A DNA stretch of 64,000 nucleotides from Pyxidicoccus caerfyrddinensis (GTDB taxonomy: Bacteria; Myxococcota; Myxococcia; Myxococcales; Myxococcaceae): the NCBI RefSeq assembly GCF_010894405.1, contig NZ_JAAIYA010000034.1, forward strand, positions 1 through 64,000. Direction: 5' to 3'. A program made the position numbers and the translations under genes. Positions 1 to 8,625 of this stretch are shown piece by piece (the first letter of the stretch is position 1; each line of letters begins with the position of its first letter). Below the pieces are notes generated by a model. The model saw only the letters and a program-made list of their open reading frames with translations, had not been told where the DNA came from and searched no databases.

Positions 1-119
1 ACCATCCGCTTCACCATCTGCGCCTTGAATGCATCCGTGTACGGCACCGCGTTCTGCCTGCTCTCGCCCCCAGGGCGTCGTCAACTCGGCACGTCAGCCG
101 AGGCGACATGTTCCCTGAC

Positions 120-196
120 ACAGGGGGCTTCAGTAACTCGGCAGCGATGGCACCGCCCAAGAAACCTGTGGCTCCGGTGACAAGGACCGTGGACAT
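120..196 (-). pseudogene. N-terminal stub of an NAD-dependent epimerase/SDR protein
   Basis: From an ATG at 196 the minus strand reads MSTVLVTGATGFLGGAIAAE. This is the first beta-strand and glycine-rich NAD(P)-binding loop (GATGFLG) of extended SDR/epimerase proteins. After about 23 codons the similarity stops; the frame runs on as arginine-rich noise to a stop at position 11. Family members are about 300 residues, so this is a broken 5' end, not a working enzyme. It lies among other truncated genes, which fits an insertion or deletion scar. Confidence 0.55.
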
Positions 197-220
197 GACC
201 TGCATCCTAGGGAAGCGACA

Positions 221-424
221 ACCTACCAGCAATGGATTTCCGGGACCACCAACGCTCCCTCGGAGTACCGCAATCTGGTGGACAGCCTCCACAAGGTCAG
301 CAAGTGCCTAACTGCGACCGGTCACTGGTACCAGCAGGCTTGCGTGACCTCGAACAGAACTTCCCGCCCCTATGCACATTCCCAGCGCGGGTCTTGGCTG
401 CTGGAGCGCTACAGCGAAAGCTGA
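221..424 (+). pseudogene. C-terminal fragment of an unrecognised protein
   Basis: An open stretch of 67 codons without a convincing start codon ends in tandem stops (TGA TGA at 422-427). It has GC-rich third positions and a protein-like composition, including segments NLVDSLHKVSKCL and GHWYQQACV. I do not recognise the family. The lack of a start and its position inside the decayed region suggest the tail of a gene whose front was lost. It could be chance. Confidence 0.3.
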
Positions 425-602
425 TGAGCGCAACGTGAGTGAAGCCCGAGCAGGCCCCGAAAGGTCAATCGTGGGAGCCGACCTGACGCACATACAGGGA
501 AGGCCAGGCGCCCGGCGAGAAGGTCGACATCGGCATCGCCGGGTGGACCACCGGGGTAGTGGGGCGCGGCATGTGAGCATACGGTGTTTTCTTAGTACGT
601 CT

Positions 603-764
603 TTACGGATGGTTAGCGGCTTCCTCCATCCGTGTTGCACGTATGTCGCACGCAGGCGCAAGTGGCCGGTCGAGCACTCCGACCGCCTCTCTGCGCGTGT
701 CCGGGCTCAGGTGGGCGTAGCGCTCGGTCATTTCAATCGTCGCGTGGCCCACGCTCTGGACTGA
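603..764 (-). pseudogene. Tyrosine recombinase (phage integrase) C-terminal remnant
   Basis: The minus strand encodes GHATIEMTERYAHLSP, the catalytic His/Trp-box and Tyr region of tyrosine site-specific recombinases, followed by a short tail and a stop. The arginine-bearing core and DNA-binding N-terminus are missing. The fragment is joined in frame to a transposase remnant upstream of it. A nearly identical motif recurs in a second integrase remnant near 6.5 kb. It cannot be active, but it marks past integration and probably belonged to the element that brought the TIR gene. Confidence 0.7.
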
Positions 765-1131
765 CCCCTGGGCCGGGACCAGCCTCGGCGGCTGCCAGGG
801 CAGGCCCAGGTGCTCCCAATATCGAGCGCACCGCTTGCCGGGCCGTAAGCCAGGCCAACACCCGGTGCCTGCCTCCGCAATGGGCGCAGGCAAAAATGTC
901 CAACGCGAAACGACGGCGCAGCAGTCCGGCCCAGTCCACAGGTGGCGAGCGCCTCTTCTTCGGCTCCTCTACACCTGGGGCCAACGACGGGTTCCCCTCC
1001 TGCGGCCCCGCCTCCTCCCCGCCGGGAGGGATCACTCGCGGCCGTGCGACGCGCCGCGGACGAATGCCTCCAGGCGTTCTCGATGGATCGTCTGGTTGAG
1101 AGTGCCACCGGACCCTCGAGCGACTCTTCAC
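765..1131 (-). pseudogene. IS91-type transposase C-terminal remnant (frameshifted)
   Basis: Minus-strand translation gives VDWAGLLRRRFALDIFACAH followed by CGGRHRVLAWLT. This is the zinc-ribbon-like C-terminal block of IS91/IS801-type transposases (usual form WAELLRR-FAVDV-CPRCGGRMRVLA). Around 815-825 the frame changes by one base and resumes as EHLGLPWQPPRLVPAQG, a typical family ending. The upstream catalytic domain (HUH, double Tyr) was not found before the TIR gene. A truncated and frameshifted relic. Confidence 0.6.
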
Positions 1132-1301
1132 CGCTGTCCGGCGGGCGCTGGCTCGCTACAGCCAGCGCCTGCACCGACGTGGACTGAAACCGTGTCCCGA
1201 GGCTTGGAGTCATCCCTCCTGTATGGAAATAGAGGACTCCCCTTACGTCTCCGCACTTTGATGCATATGACATAGCAGGTCAGAGTAGTACATTCTGACG
1301 C

Positions 1302-4091
1302 ATGCACGGTGGGACCGACATGACCGGGGGAGACGGGCGGGATGATTCGGAACCACGAGCGCTTCGCAGGACTGTCACAGGGCTTCTTGCGAGGCTGTTC
1401 CTGGGGGATGACGTCTTTGTCTCGTACTCGCGCAGAGACACCGCCTATGTGCTTCAGTTTGCGAACGCGCTGCTCGAGCACGGGCTCTCGCCCTACGTCG
1501 ATCAATGGGCCTCACCGGTAGGCGCTGAGCTCCCAGCACCCCTGAGGCGTGCTCTCGGACGGGCGAGCATGCTCGTCGTCATTGCCACGGACTCATCGGC
1601 GAGGTCGGAGAACGTGGAGGCGGAGATCCGGCAGTTTCTCGCAACGCGCCGGCCGGTGTGCCTCGTGAACGTAGGAGGTGCGCTGGCTACCGCGCGATGG
1701 CGCGAGCTGGTCAGGGGGCCGGAGCCGATTCCGGAGCCTTCGGAGGCACTGGGGCAAGGGTCTCCGTCCCCGGAGGTCGTCAAGCGTGTCCTCAGCGCGT
1801 CGCGCTTCACCCGTGCAAAGATACGGATTCGAGTGCTTGCACTCTCCGCGCTGGGCCTGCTGCTTCTGGCTGTCGCGGCTCTAGCATTTTTCGGCCATCG
1901 AGCGGACGTGGAGCGTCAGGCGGCAGAGCGCGCCAAGGCCGCCGCGGATGAATCGACACGGAGAGCAGAACTCGAGGACCAGCGCGCGCGCGCTGCATCG
2001 GAGCGCGCGGACGCGGCGTCAGCCGAGGCAGCGAGAGCGGCCGCTCGCCTCCGAGACTCCGAGGCGGCGCGGGAGAGGGCGGAGCTCGCACGACAGGAGG
2101 CACTTGGCGAGGCGAAGCGGCAAGGCAAGGTCGCAGCGTCCCGCAGGGGCGCCAACGATGCGCTCACCGCGCTGACCTTCGACCCGCTCGAGTCCATTCG
2201 CATCGCCCTGAAGGCCGTCGAGCACGAACCCACGGCGGAGGCACACGGGGCGCTCCGTCTGGCGCTGGCGGCACCTCAGCCGTGGCGAGTCATACCCGGC
2301 CGTTATCGAGACTTCGATTTCGGCTCGGACTCGCTCTTGGCGGTCACTCTCGAGAACGCGGTGGAGATTTGGGGTCTGCAAGCCGGTGAGCACCTGCGCA
2401 CGCTCGACGCGAAGAACGTCGTCTCGGCCGAGTGGAACGAGGACGGCACACAGATCGTCACGGCGTCTGCCGAGGGAGACGTGAGCGTGTGGGACGCAGC
2501 GACCGGTGCGAGAGTCGCCCAGTTCAGCTATCCGGCGAACTCCGTCCGCCATGTGTCCTTCCACCCTGAAGAAGGAACGCTCCTGCTCGGGCTCGCCGAT
2601 GGAACCGTTCGTGGCCGCAGGCTGGGTGAGGAGGAGGACCGCACGTTTCTCACCCTCGACAAGGGGGTGGCGCGGGTCTGGTTCCACGCCGGTCAACTCA
2701 CCGTATGGACCAAAGGGACCGCGGAGGGGGATGTGGGATATCAGCGCGTCATCTGGGTGGCGGGACGCGGCCGCGACCTCACGCTGTATGCCAGTCGTCC
2801 GGAGATCTATTTCCGTGCACCGCGGCGCCCCAGCGGCCCATGGACCTGCGTTGAGGATGAGTGCAGCAAACCCGAGGACGGCAGCCAATCCATCCGGCTT
2901 CCAGGCAGCCATCTTGCCATCACGTCTGACGCGGCGTTTGCCATGACGGCGACCGCGGATACCGCCACAGTGTGGCAAGGGTGGAACCGCCGTCAGCTCA
3001 TCGACCTCAAAGGCCACGAGACGCCCGTCGTCGGCGCGGCGTTCAGCCGTGACGGCACGATGGTTGGCACCTTGACCCAGGAGGGTGTGCTGAGGCTCTG
3101 GCCGTTCCAGTACCGCATGCTCGTGCCTGGGCGGGGGAGACCCACGCTCAAGGAAGTGGTGTCGATGAGCCTCTCCAGCGATGGCCGACTGCTCGCTACG
3201 GGCGACGTCTTTGGCGACATTCTCCTCTGGGATATGTCTTCCGGGAAATCGTACGACCTGAGCGACAATTTCCTGCAACCGGAGCGCTCCCGTGTCACCT
3301 TCAACACGACCGATGACCACCTGTTGATCTCGACCGAGCGCGGTAAAGCGCTCGTCTTGGACTTGCACGACGGTCATACGGTGGCATCCCATTCGTTTGG
3401 CGCGGGCTTCGTGGCACGTTTCGCCAAGAACCATGGCATCGCGGTCGCCGCGCTCCCAGGCGGTGGAGCCACGGTATGGACACCATCCAGCGGAGAGACA
3501 CGGCGCGTGGGGTCGAGCGTGAAATACTGCGACCTCGCCGTGTCGCCGGACGGCACCCATGTGCTCACGACTTCCGCAGGTGCGATCGAGGTCCACCGAG
3601 CCAGCGACTGGGCGGTCATCGCGCGACTCGAGCGCCCACCTGCGGAGTGTGCCGCGGTCGAACTGGACGAGAGCGCGGGCGACACCGCAGTCATCTGGAC
3701 CTCGAGAGAGGTTCTCATCTGGCGATGGAAGCGTGACAAGACCGCCATGGTGCTCCCAACCAACGGCCTGCCCGTGGTCTCCTGCACTGTCGACACGCGC
3801 TCACAGCTCGTCACCGTGGCGACCCGCTCGGACGTCCGCTTGTACCAGCTGTCCGACGGGGCCCTGATGCAACGCATGGAGGACTTTGGAAGGGAGAACA
3901 AGGCTGTCGCATTGGGCCCCTCCAGCCACGTTGTAGTGACCAGCCAGGCCGCCATGGGAGCCGGCATGTATCTCTACGTGCGGAACTGCAACGTCTGTGT
4001 ACCCACGGAGAAGCTCGCCGCCACCGCACGGTCTGCGCTCACGCAGATTGACAGGGAGCTCTCCCGCGCGGGGCTCAAATCGAGGCGATGA
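1302..4091 (+). CDS. TIR domain - transmembrane - coiled coil - WD40-type propeller protein
   Basis: A 929-residue protein. Residues 37-165 form a TIR domain beginning DVFVSYSRRD; the expected NADase glutamate is most likely E108 in SENVEAEIRQF. One membrane helix lies at about 174-197 (LSALGLLLLAVAALAFF), then an Ala/Glu/Arg-rich coiled coil to about 285. The rest is WD40-like, with repeats such as EGDVSVWD and GDILLWDMSSG. Bacterial TIR domains commonly cleave NAD+ in anti-phage or toxin-like responses; here the propeller would be the sensor and the membrane helix an anchor. That role is inference. The start could also be ATG 1320, since neither site has a clear ribosome binding site. It lies between an integrase remnant and a tRNA/tmRNA 3'-end copy, so it is probably acquired cargo. 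Confidence 0.8.
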   Translation: MHGGTDMTGGDGRDDSEPRALRRTVTGLLARLFLGDDVFVSYSRRDTAYVLQFANALLEHGLSPYVDQWASPVGAELPAPLRRALGRASMLVVIATDSSARSENVEAEIRQFLATRRPVCLVNVGGALATARWRELVRGPEPIPEPSEALGQGSPSPEVVKRVLSASRFTRAKIRIRVLALSALGLLLLAVAALAFFGHRADVERQAAERAKAAADESTRRAELEDQRARAASERADAASAEAARAAARLRDSEAARERAELARQEALGEAKRQGKVAASRRGANDALTALTFDPLESIRIALKAVEHEPTAEAHGALRLALAAPQPWRVIPGRYRDFDFGSDSLLAVTLENAVEIWGLQAGEHLRTLDAKNVVSAEWNEDGTQIVTASAEGDVSVWDAATGARVAQFSYPANSVRHVSFHPEEGTLLLGLADGTVRGRRLGEEEDRTFLTLDKGVARVWFHAGQLTVWTKGTAEGDVGYQRVIWVAGRGRDLTLYASRPEIYFRAPRRPSGPWTCVEDECSKPEDGSQSIRLPGSHLAITSDAAFAMTATADTATVWQGWNRRQLIDLKGHETPVVGAAFSRDGTMVGTLTQEGVLRLWPFQYRMLVPGRGRPTLKEVVSMSLSSDGRLLATGDVFGDILLWDMSSGKSYDLSDNFLQPERSRVTFNTTDDHLLISTERGKALVLDLHDGHTVASHSFGAGFVARFAKNHGIAVAALPGGGATVWTPSSGETRRVGSSVKYCDLAVSPDGTHVLTTSAGAIEVHRASDWAVIARLERPPAECAAVELDESAGDTAVIWTSREVLIWRWKRDKTAMVLPTNGLPVVSCTVDTRSQLVTVATRSDVRLYQLSDGALMQRMEDFGRENKAVALGPSSHVVVTSQAAMGAGMYLYVRNCNVCVPTEKLAATARSALTQIDRELSRAGLKSRR

Positions 4092-4247
4092 GCCCCCATG
4101 TGCCCCCAGTGTGACCCTCCAGCGGGGAATTGAACGGAACGAGACGGGACGAGACGGGACGGAGCGGGGGAACGATCCGGCGTGAGATCAAGGCGTTAGC
4201 CGGTAACAGCGCGACCTGCTTAGGATTTTGCTTCCGCCTTGTCCGCG

Positions 4248-4268
4248 GGTTCGATTCCCGCCGCCTCC
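4248..4268 (+). repeat. tRNA/tmRNA 3'-end copy, candidate attachment site (left)
   Basis: These 21 bases match 9476-9496 exactly. They have the layout of a T-arm plus 3' acceptor strand: a 5-bp T-stem (GCGGG/CCCGC at 4245-4249 and 4257-4261), the loop TTCGATT, then CGCCTCC. No matching 5' half (acceptor start, D-arm or anticodon arm) lies upstream, so this is not a complete gene. Such 3'-end copies are the usual att sites of integrases that target tRNA or ssrA genes. Confidence 0.6.
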
Positions 4269-4341
4269 CTGCAGTCCGCTCCAGGCCATCCGCGCGGAGC
4301 GAGCAGAGCCGCGGGCTACGTGCCGCTGGCCATCGTGCGCT

Positions 4342-5127
4342 TCAGGCCACCCTCCAGGCGTCTGCGGCGGGCAGCGGCGTTCCGAGCGGCACCCTTGCCA
4401 GGGGCGGGACCTGCTCGAGCGCGGGTAGGGGAGGCAGGGCCTCCAACTCTGCCACCCTCAACAGTGCCAGCCCGTCCATGTAGATCTTGCCTGTCGTCGC
4501 TCCCACCTCGGCATCGAAATCGAGCCGCCGGCCGTACTCGCTGAACTCCCGCTTCCGCTCGCGGAGGAGCGCTTCGAACGCGGCCCGGAAGCCGTCGGCG
4601 TCCTTTTCTAGCAGGGACTGGCAGGCCTCTCGCCGAGGATCGGCTCCACCCTCCAGGACCTCTTCCCAGCGCGCCAGCACGCGGTGCAGCGCGTCCGGGG
4701 CTCTGGGGTATCCCAGCAGTTGGCGGAGGAATTGGGAGAAGAGGAAATCCTCTTCGTACTCCACACCCTCCAGGTGGCGGCGCGTAGACAGCCGGGCAAT
4801 GGACCTCGCGGTCACGAGGTCTCCGACGGCCAGCGCATCGCTGAAGCCGATGTTGTCGCTTCCCGGCAGTCGCTCCGGCGGGAGAGGCAGCGTCTCCGCA
4901 AGCGCCAGGAGGTGAAGCCGGGCCTGCCCCGCCTTGCAAAGCAGCCCGGCGAAGGCCTCCACGTCGGCCTTCTGCAACAGCGCGCAGATGCCGAGCACCC
5001 AGTACGCCACGCAGACGTTCGAGACGTGGTCGGCCTGGTACTCGTCCTGGCGCACCATCCCCTCCAGGCTGGAGCGGAGGGTGAGAGACATGTTGTACCG
5101 GGCAACGCCCACGTAGTCATGGCTCAT
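4342..5127 (-). CDS. Imm49-like immunity protein
   Basis: A 261-residue soluble, alpha-helical protein. It shows the conserved run of Imm49 proteins (for example CVAYWVLGICALLQKADVEA, EYEEDFLFSQFLR and the late GLALLRVAELEAL). Immunity proteins of this class protect cells from polymorphic toxins of self or kin. The ATG at 5127 overlaps the stop of the upstream Imm11-like gene by four bases (ATGA), so the two are translationally coupled. No cognate toxin is visible next to it; upstream genes are broken. Family assignment is by motif memory, not by a search. Confidence 0.65.
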   Translation of the reverse strand: MSHDYVGVARYNMSLTLRSSLEGMVRQDEYQADHVSNVCVAYWVLGICALLQKADVEAFAGLLCKAGQARLHLLALAETLPLPPERLPGSDNIGFSDALAVGDLVTARSIARLSTRRHLEGVEYEEDFLFSQFLRQLLGYPRAPDALHRVLARWEEVLEGGADPRREACQSLLEKDADGFRAAFEALLRERKREFSEYGRRLDFDAEVGATTGKIYMDGLALLRVAELEALPPLPALEQVPPLARVPLGTPLPAADAWRVA

Positions 5128-5747
5128 AGGGTGATTTCCACCTCCGAACCCACGGGGTACCAGGTGATGCCCGTGACGCCTTCCTTCTCCACCTGCTCCT
5201 TGAGGTCCTTCCGGACGATCATCAGCCGGGGAACCGCGGAGGTGCGGAAGAGCTTCGCCGCCGGGTCGAGCTTGTCCTCCTTCAGGACCAGGCGCCGCAG
5301 GTACATGAAGCGGTCCGGCTTCAGCGCATCCCGGTCTCCGTCCGACCGGTCCATGTCCACGCAGTCCTGCATGCCGATGACGTTCGCAATATAGCAGTCC
5401 TCGCTCGCGACACGTCCGCGATGGTTCAGCAGCACGAACCGGAGGAACTCGATGTCGGCGCCGGAATGCTGCTCCAGGAATTCCTTCATCCGCTTCGACA
5501 CCATGAAGTAGTTCACGGCGTTCGGGATGACATCCGCGATCTTCAGCCCAGGCTCCTGTTTCGCCATGCTGAACCGCAGCCCTTCCGGGAACTCGCTCCC
5601 CATACGGATGCCGCGCGCGGGTTTGTGAATCTTCGGCATCCCCTCCGGGAGGTTGAAGACGGCGCAATATCCGTCGAGCACTGTCCACTCCAGGATGAAG
5701 TATTCGCTCGTCCCCGTCCCAGTCGTTTCCATTTCCGAGTCCGCCAC
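5124..5747 (-). CDS. Imm11-like (DUF1629) immunity protein
   Basis: A 207-residue protein with the Imm11/DUF1629 layout: an early hydrophobic strand region, a central VNYFMVSKRMKEFLEQ-type helix, then YIANVIGMQDCVDMDRSD and the closing LFRTSAVPRLMIVRKDLKEQ block. Myxobacterial genomes carry many such genes beside toxin cassettes. It starts 5 bases after the stop of a small frameshifted gene and overlaps the Imm49-like gene by 4 bases, so the set reads as one transcript. The protected-against toxin is not identifiable from this window. Confidence 0.65.
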   Translation of the reverse strand: MADSEMETTGTGTSEYFILEWTVLDGYCAVFNLPEGMPKIHKPARGIRMGSEFPEGLRFSMAKQEPGLKIADVIPNAVNYFMVSKRMKEFLEQHSGADIEFLRFVLLNHRGRVASEDCYIANVIGMQDCVDMDRSDGDRDALKPDRFMYLRRLVLKEDKLDPAAKLFRTSAVPRLMIVRKDLKEQVEKEGVTGITWYPVGSEVEITL

Positions 5748-5752
5748 CCTGT

Positions 5753-6044
5753 CTACGTCCTGAAGACGTCGTTGACCTTGGCCGCAGCCTTCCTGGCAAT
5801 CGCAGTCGCTCGTCCGACATTGACGAGAACCCTGTAGGTGTTGTCTTCCCAGGTCTCGATGTTGGTGCGAATGCCATCCACGTTGGCCGGTGTGATTTCG
5901 TGCCCCTCCTCATCCTCGGAGAGCGACTGCTTGTAGCTGTTGAGGAGATTGATGCACGATTTGTTGTACGCGCGATGCCACGCAGCCCTTCTCGTCCTTG
6001 TGCTCCTTGAGCTTCGAGAGCGCGACGTGCTTGCCGGTAGTCAT
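5753..6044 (-). pseudogene. Small frameshifted gene in the toxin/immunity locus
   Basis: An ATG at 6044 has an excellent ribosome binding site (GGAGG six bases upstream) and opens MTTGKHVALSKLKEHKDEKG. After about 21 codons, near 5979-5988, the coding signal moves by one base. It continues as WHRAYNKSCINLLNSYKQS to VNDVFRT and a stop at 5753-5755. Removing one base would give a 96-residue protein. It follows the ketosynthase-like remnant without a gap and precedes the Imm11-like gene by 5 bases. The product is not recognised; it may be a small toxin-locus protein. A sequencing error could also explain the shift. Confidence 0.5.
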
Positions 6045-6485
6045 CTATTTCCTCCCGTCTTCGAAGGACTGCCTGTTCGGAGCCCTGACGTAGAAAGCGC
6101 CCCGGCTTCCATCATCTCCCGCGGTCCACACGAGGACGCCGCGGGTAGCGGCATAACCGCGGGCAAATGCCCGGATGGCCATGCAGAGCCCGACGAGCCC
6201 GGTCGCGGCGCCGACTTCCCCGAAGCTCTGGGCAGGGTACCACTGGCGTGACTCGCCCAGGTTCAGGTCTCGGACGCGAGCGAGCGCCGTGCCCCAGTCC
6301 TGGGCTCTGTAGGCATCCCCATTCAGGGCTGCGATGACCAGCCCAGTCTCCCTCCCTTTGTCCGGGAGGGCCTCCAGGGTGGCCCGGATGCATCGGGACA
6401 ACGCCTGGCCCACGACGGCCTGTCGCGAGCGGCGGTGGAAGGGCTCGGCCTCGGTCCGGTGGGCTTCGATTCGCGCGCCCCGGCG
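6045..6485 (-). pseudogene. C-terminal fragment of a beta-ketoacyl synthase-like protein
   Basis: The frame reads RCIRATLEALPDKGRETGLV, then NGDAYRAQDWG and SFGEVGAATGLVGLCMAIRA, ending at a stop directly abutting the next start. The NG(D/E)-x-YR and SFGE-x-GAA-x-G pattern resembles the C-terminal thiolase-fold half of ketosynthase-like proteins that accompany some myxobacterial toxin loci. The upstream half, which would hold the catalytic Cys, is missing. Around 6485 the sequence passes straight into an integrase tail. An internal ATG at 6413 gives an open frame of 122 codons, but this is not a complete enzyme. Confidence 0.5.
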
Positions 6486-6489
6486 GGAG

Positions 6490-6697
6490 GAGCGAGGTGG
6501 GCGTACCGCATGGTCATCTCGATGGTCGCGTGGCCCATCAGTTCCTGGATGACCTTGAGCGGGACGCCCCTCATGGCGAGGTGGCTGCCGTAGGTGTGCC
6601 GCAGGTCGTGCCAGCCGATGCGCCCTTGCTCGCGGCTGATGCCCGCCGCCCGCAGCGCGCGCTGGAGCGGCAGCTTCATCAGGCGCTCACCTTGGCC
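6490..6697 (-). pseudogene. Tyrosine recombinase catalytic-domain remnant
   Basis: The minus strand encodes IGWHDLRHTYGSHLAMRG followed by IQELMGHATIEMTMRYAHLA. The H-x-L-R-H box and the G-H...Y block of tyrosine recombinases are both present. The N-terminal half with the first catalytic Arg is gone, and the C-terminal tail merges into the ketosynthase-like fragment. Orientation is towards the left attachment-site copy at 4248. It is probably the relic of the recombinase that inserted the 4.3-9.5 kb segment. Confidence 0.7.
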
Positions 6698-6753
6698 GCA
6701 ATACGCACTTGCCCGTCGCCTTCGCGGCGGCGGCTCGATAGAGCGCTCTACCA

Positions 6754-7914
6754 ATGACTCGCCGCCGCCTCCGCCTTCTCGCGCTCGGCGCTCTCGTCGT
6801 GGCCGTTCTCGTGGCCATGCTCCTCGAGCCCGCGTGGGTCGCCCGCAACACGGTCTCCTTGGTAGGTGTGATCGCGGTCATGCTCTGGACCATCGCACGG
6901 GATTTCGTGATGGGGGTGGTCTCCGCGGAGGACTACGATGCGCTGACGTCGTGGCTCTTCGTCGCCGGTCGTCGTGACACCTATCCGGTCGCCCAAGTCG
7001 TCATCGTGGGGCTCCAAGGCTGCTCGCGCGCCGACAGCAGGAAGCTCCGTGACGAGCTTCGCGCCGCTCGACGAGCACTCGCCGCCGACGGCGTGTACGT
7101 CGAGCGCACGAGCTGGGAGGCGTTCGCGGATCGGCTCGACGAGGCACCGTTCGTCCCCGAGGGCGAGGACGACCTGTTCCGGCTCGCCGTGCTCGGCCAG
7201 CTCGACCGCGGGCGCGAGCACATCGTCACCAAGGTCTCCGAGCTGCGACAGGGCGGAAACGAGAAGGCCCACGCCCTCGCGCTGGTGCTCGAATGGATGG
7301 CATCCGGTTCGACCGACGACGCGGAGATGGAGCGGCTCGCAGAGAGGCTCGATCCCGACGATGCGTGGGCCGGCGACTTCGACTCCTGCTGGCCATGGCT
7401 CCTCTTCGCTCGACCCAACAAGCGAGCCCGGCGCCTGCTGTTGCGGGCGCGCCAGAGGTGGAACGAGAACCGCCGCGAGCTCGCGTCGGACGGCGACGGG
7501 AACCTCGCCGAGCAAGTCCATCTTGAGGGCGCGGCGATCGAGCTCTTGGCCACCGTGGTGTCGGCCTGGGAGGGCAGCGTCTCGCGCGCCGCGCTCTCGA
7601 ATGCTTTCCGCGCGTACTACGACAAGACCCTCGGCTTTTACGGGCTCGCCGGCCCCATTTCAGCCACCTGGCTCGAGATGAAGATCGCCGAAGAGCCGCT
7701 CTTGCCCGGCGAGGCGCTGGCTCGGCTTCGACCCTTGATTGACCCGCCGATCACCCCGCGCCCCGATAGAAGGGCCGCCGCCGCCCCCGCGCTCAGGGCC
7801 GTCGACGCGATCCTCGAAAAGCTCGTGCTCGGCATGGGGCGGACCGTTCGTCAGGGCCACGATGGGGTCCGGCTCGTGGCGAAGCCGGGGGAAGTCAGCC
7901 GGGACTTTTTCTGA
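6754..7914 (+). CDS. Membrane-anchored protein of unknown function
   Basis: A 386-residue protein with two closely spaced N-terminal hydrophobic helices (about residues 6-24 and 33-54), then a long soluble, mostly helical domain rich in Arg, Glu and Ala. No catalytic motif or known family is apparent. It begins right after the integrase remnant and lies inside the segment bounded by the 21-bp repeats, so it is probably imported cargo. No strong ribosome binding site precedes the ATG. Its composition is that of a real protein, and no competing frame is better. Confidence 0.6.
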   Translation: MTRRRLRLLALGALVVAVLVAMLLEPAWVARNTVSLVGVIAVMLWTIARDFVMGVVSAEDYDALTSWLFVAGRRDTYPVAQVVIVGLQGCSRADSRKLRDELRAARRALAADGVYVERTSWEAFADRLDEAPFVPEGEDDLFRLAVLGQLDRGREHIVTKVSELRQGGNEKAHALALVLEWMASGSTDDAEMERLAERLDPDDAWAGDFDSCWPWLLFARPNKRARRLLLRARQRWNENRRELASDGDGNLAEQVHLEGAAIELLATVVSAWEGSVSRAALSNAFRAYYDKTLGFYGLAGPISATWLEMKIAEEPLLPGEALARLRPLIDPPITPRPDRRAAAAPALRAVDAILEKLVLGMGRTVRQGHDGVRLVAKPGEVSRDFF

Positions 7915-7953
7915 TCACGCGCGCGGAGCAGCCAACGCAGATTCGCGAGTCCT

Positions 7954-8427
7954 TCAGCCAGCTGAGCGATAAGTCCATGCCAGCCTGGCGGCCTTTTTGG
8001 AGAACTGCGACATCCACTTCGACGATGCCCACTCTTGGCTGAGAGTGTCTGCCCAGTCCGCAATCGCCTTGCGCTGCGCGACGCTGAGAGCCGTCAACGC
8101 AGGGGCGGGACAGTCACCATCAATGCGACGAAGAAAGCCGTGGAGATGAATCCACAGCTCGAAGTCGGTCGAATTCGCCAGCATGATGCGGAGAACCGCC
8201 GGCAAGTAGTACAGGACGGCGGCGTCGGTCATGTACGAGAAGTCTTCCATGTACAGCGAGCCAAGGAAGGTCTGGGATTCCACGTCGTTCCGCGTCTTAC
8301 CGAAGAAGTGGTCGATAACGTATCTGGCCTCAATTCCCGACGGTGCAAGCTCTTCCTCGGTTCGTGGAATGGCCGCATCCTTGAACGCGAGGTCGATTCC
8401 GTGGATGACGTCGTCACGTTTCAACAT
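7954..8427 (-). CDS. DUF6714-like small protein
   Basis: A 157-residue soluble protein opening MLKRDDVIHGIDLAFKDA. It contains the run DFSYMTDAAVLYYLPAVLRI, a pattern I associate with DUF6714 proteins (a helix, then a MT-x-x-A-x-x-YYLPA block). The function of that family is unknown. It converges with the upstream plus-strand membrane protein, with 39 bases between their stops. Proteins with this block are often found scattered near immunity genes, which fits the neighbourhood, but the assignment is tentative. Confidence 0.6.
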   Translation of the reverse strand: MLKRDDVIHGIDLAFKDAAIPRTEEELAPSGIEARYVIDHFFGKTRNDVESQTFLGSLYMEDFSYMTDAAVLYYLPAVLRIMLANSTDFELWIHLHGFLRRIDGDCPAPALTALSVAQRKAIADWADTLSQEWASSKWMSQFSKKAARLAWTYRSAG

Positions 8428-8625
8428 GGTCGGTCCGTGATTGTCGCATGACGTTCTTCTTCAAGCACCGCTGAGCACGCCGGCGCGCCCGTGGACGCAT
8501 CTGCCCGCAGCGGGAATCGCTCCCCGGCGAAGATGTCATAGGGCTGCTACCCGCCCATACTCACCACGCGCTGGCCCTGAGACGGGCTGGTGGGGGCCGC
8601 GCCCGAATCCAGGTAGATTGCGTGG

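Noticed and set aside
2019..3596. 525-codon minus-strand open frame opposite the TIR gene
   Set aside because: It mirrors the plus-strand gene; composition is Arg/His/Gly-rich with no motif, the normal antisense shadow in GC-rich DNA.
4200..4270. Complete tRNA gene at the left repeat
   Set aside because: Only a T-arm and 3' acceptor strand can be formed; no anticodon or D-arm or 5' acceptor strand lies upstream.
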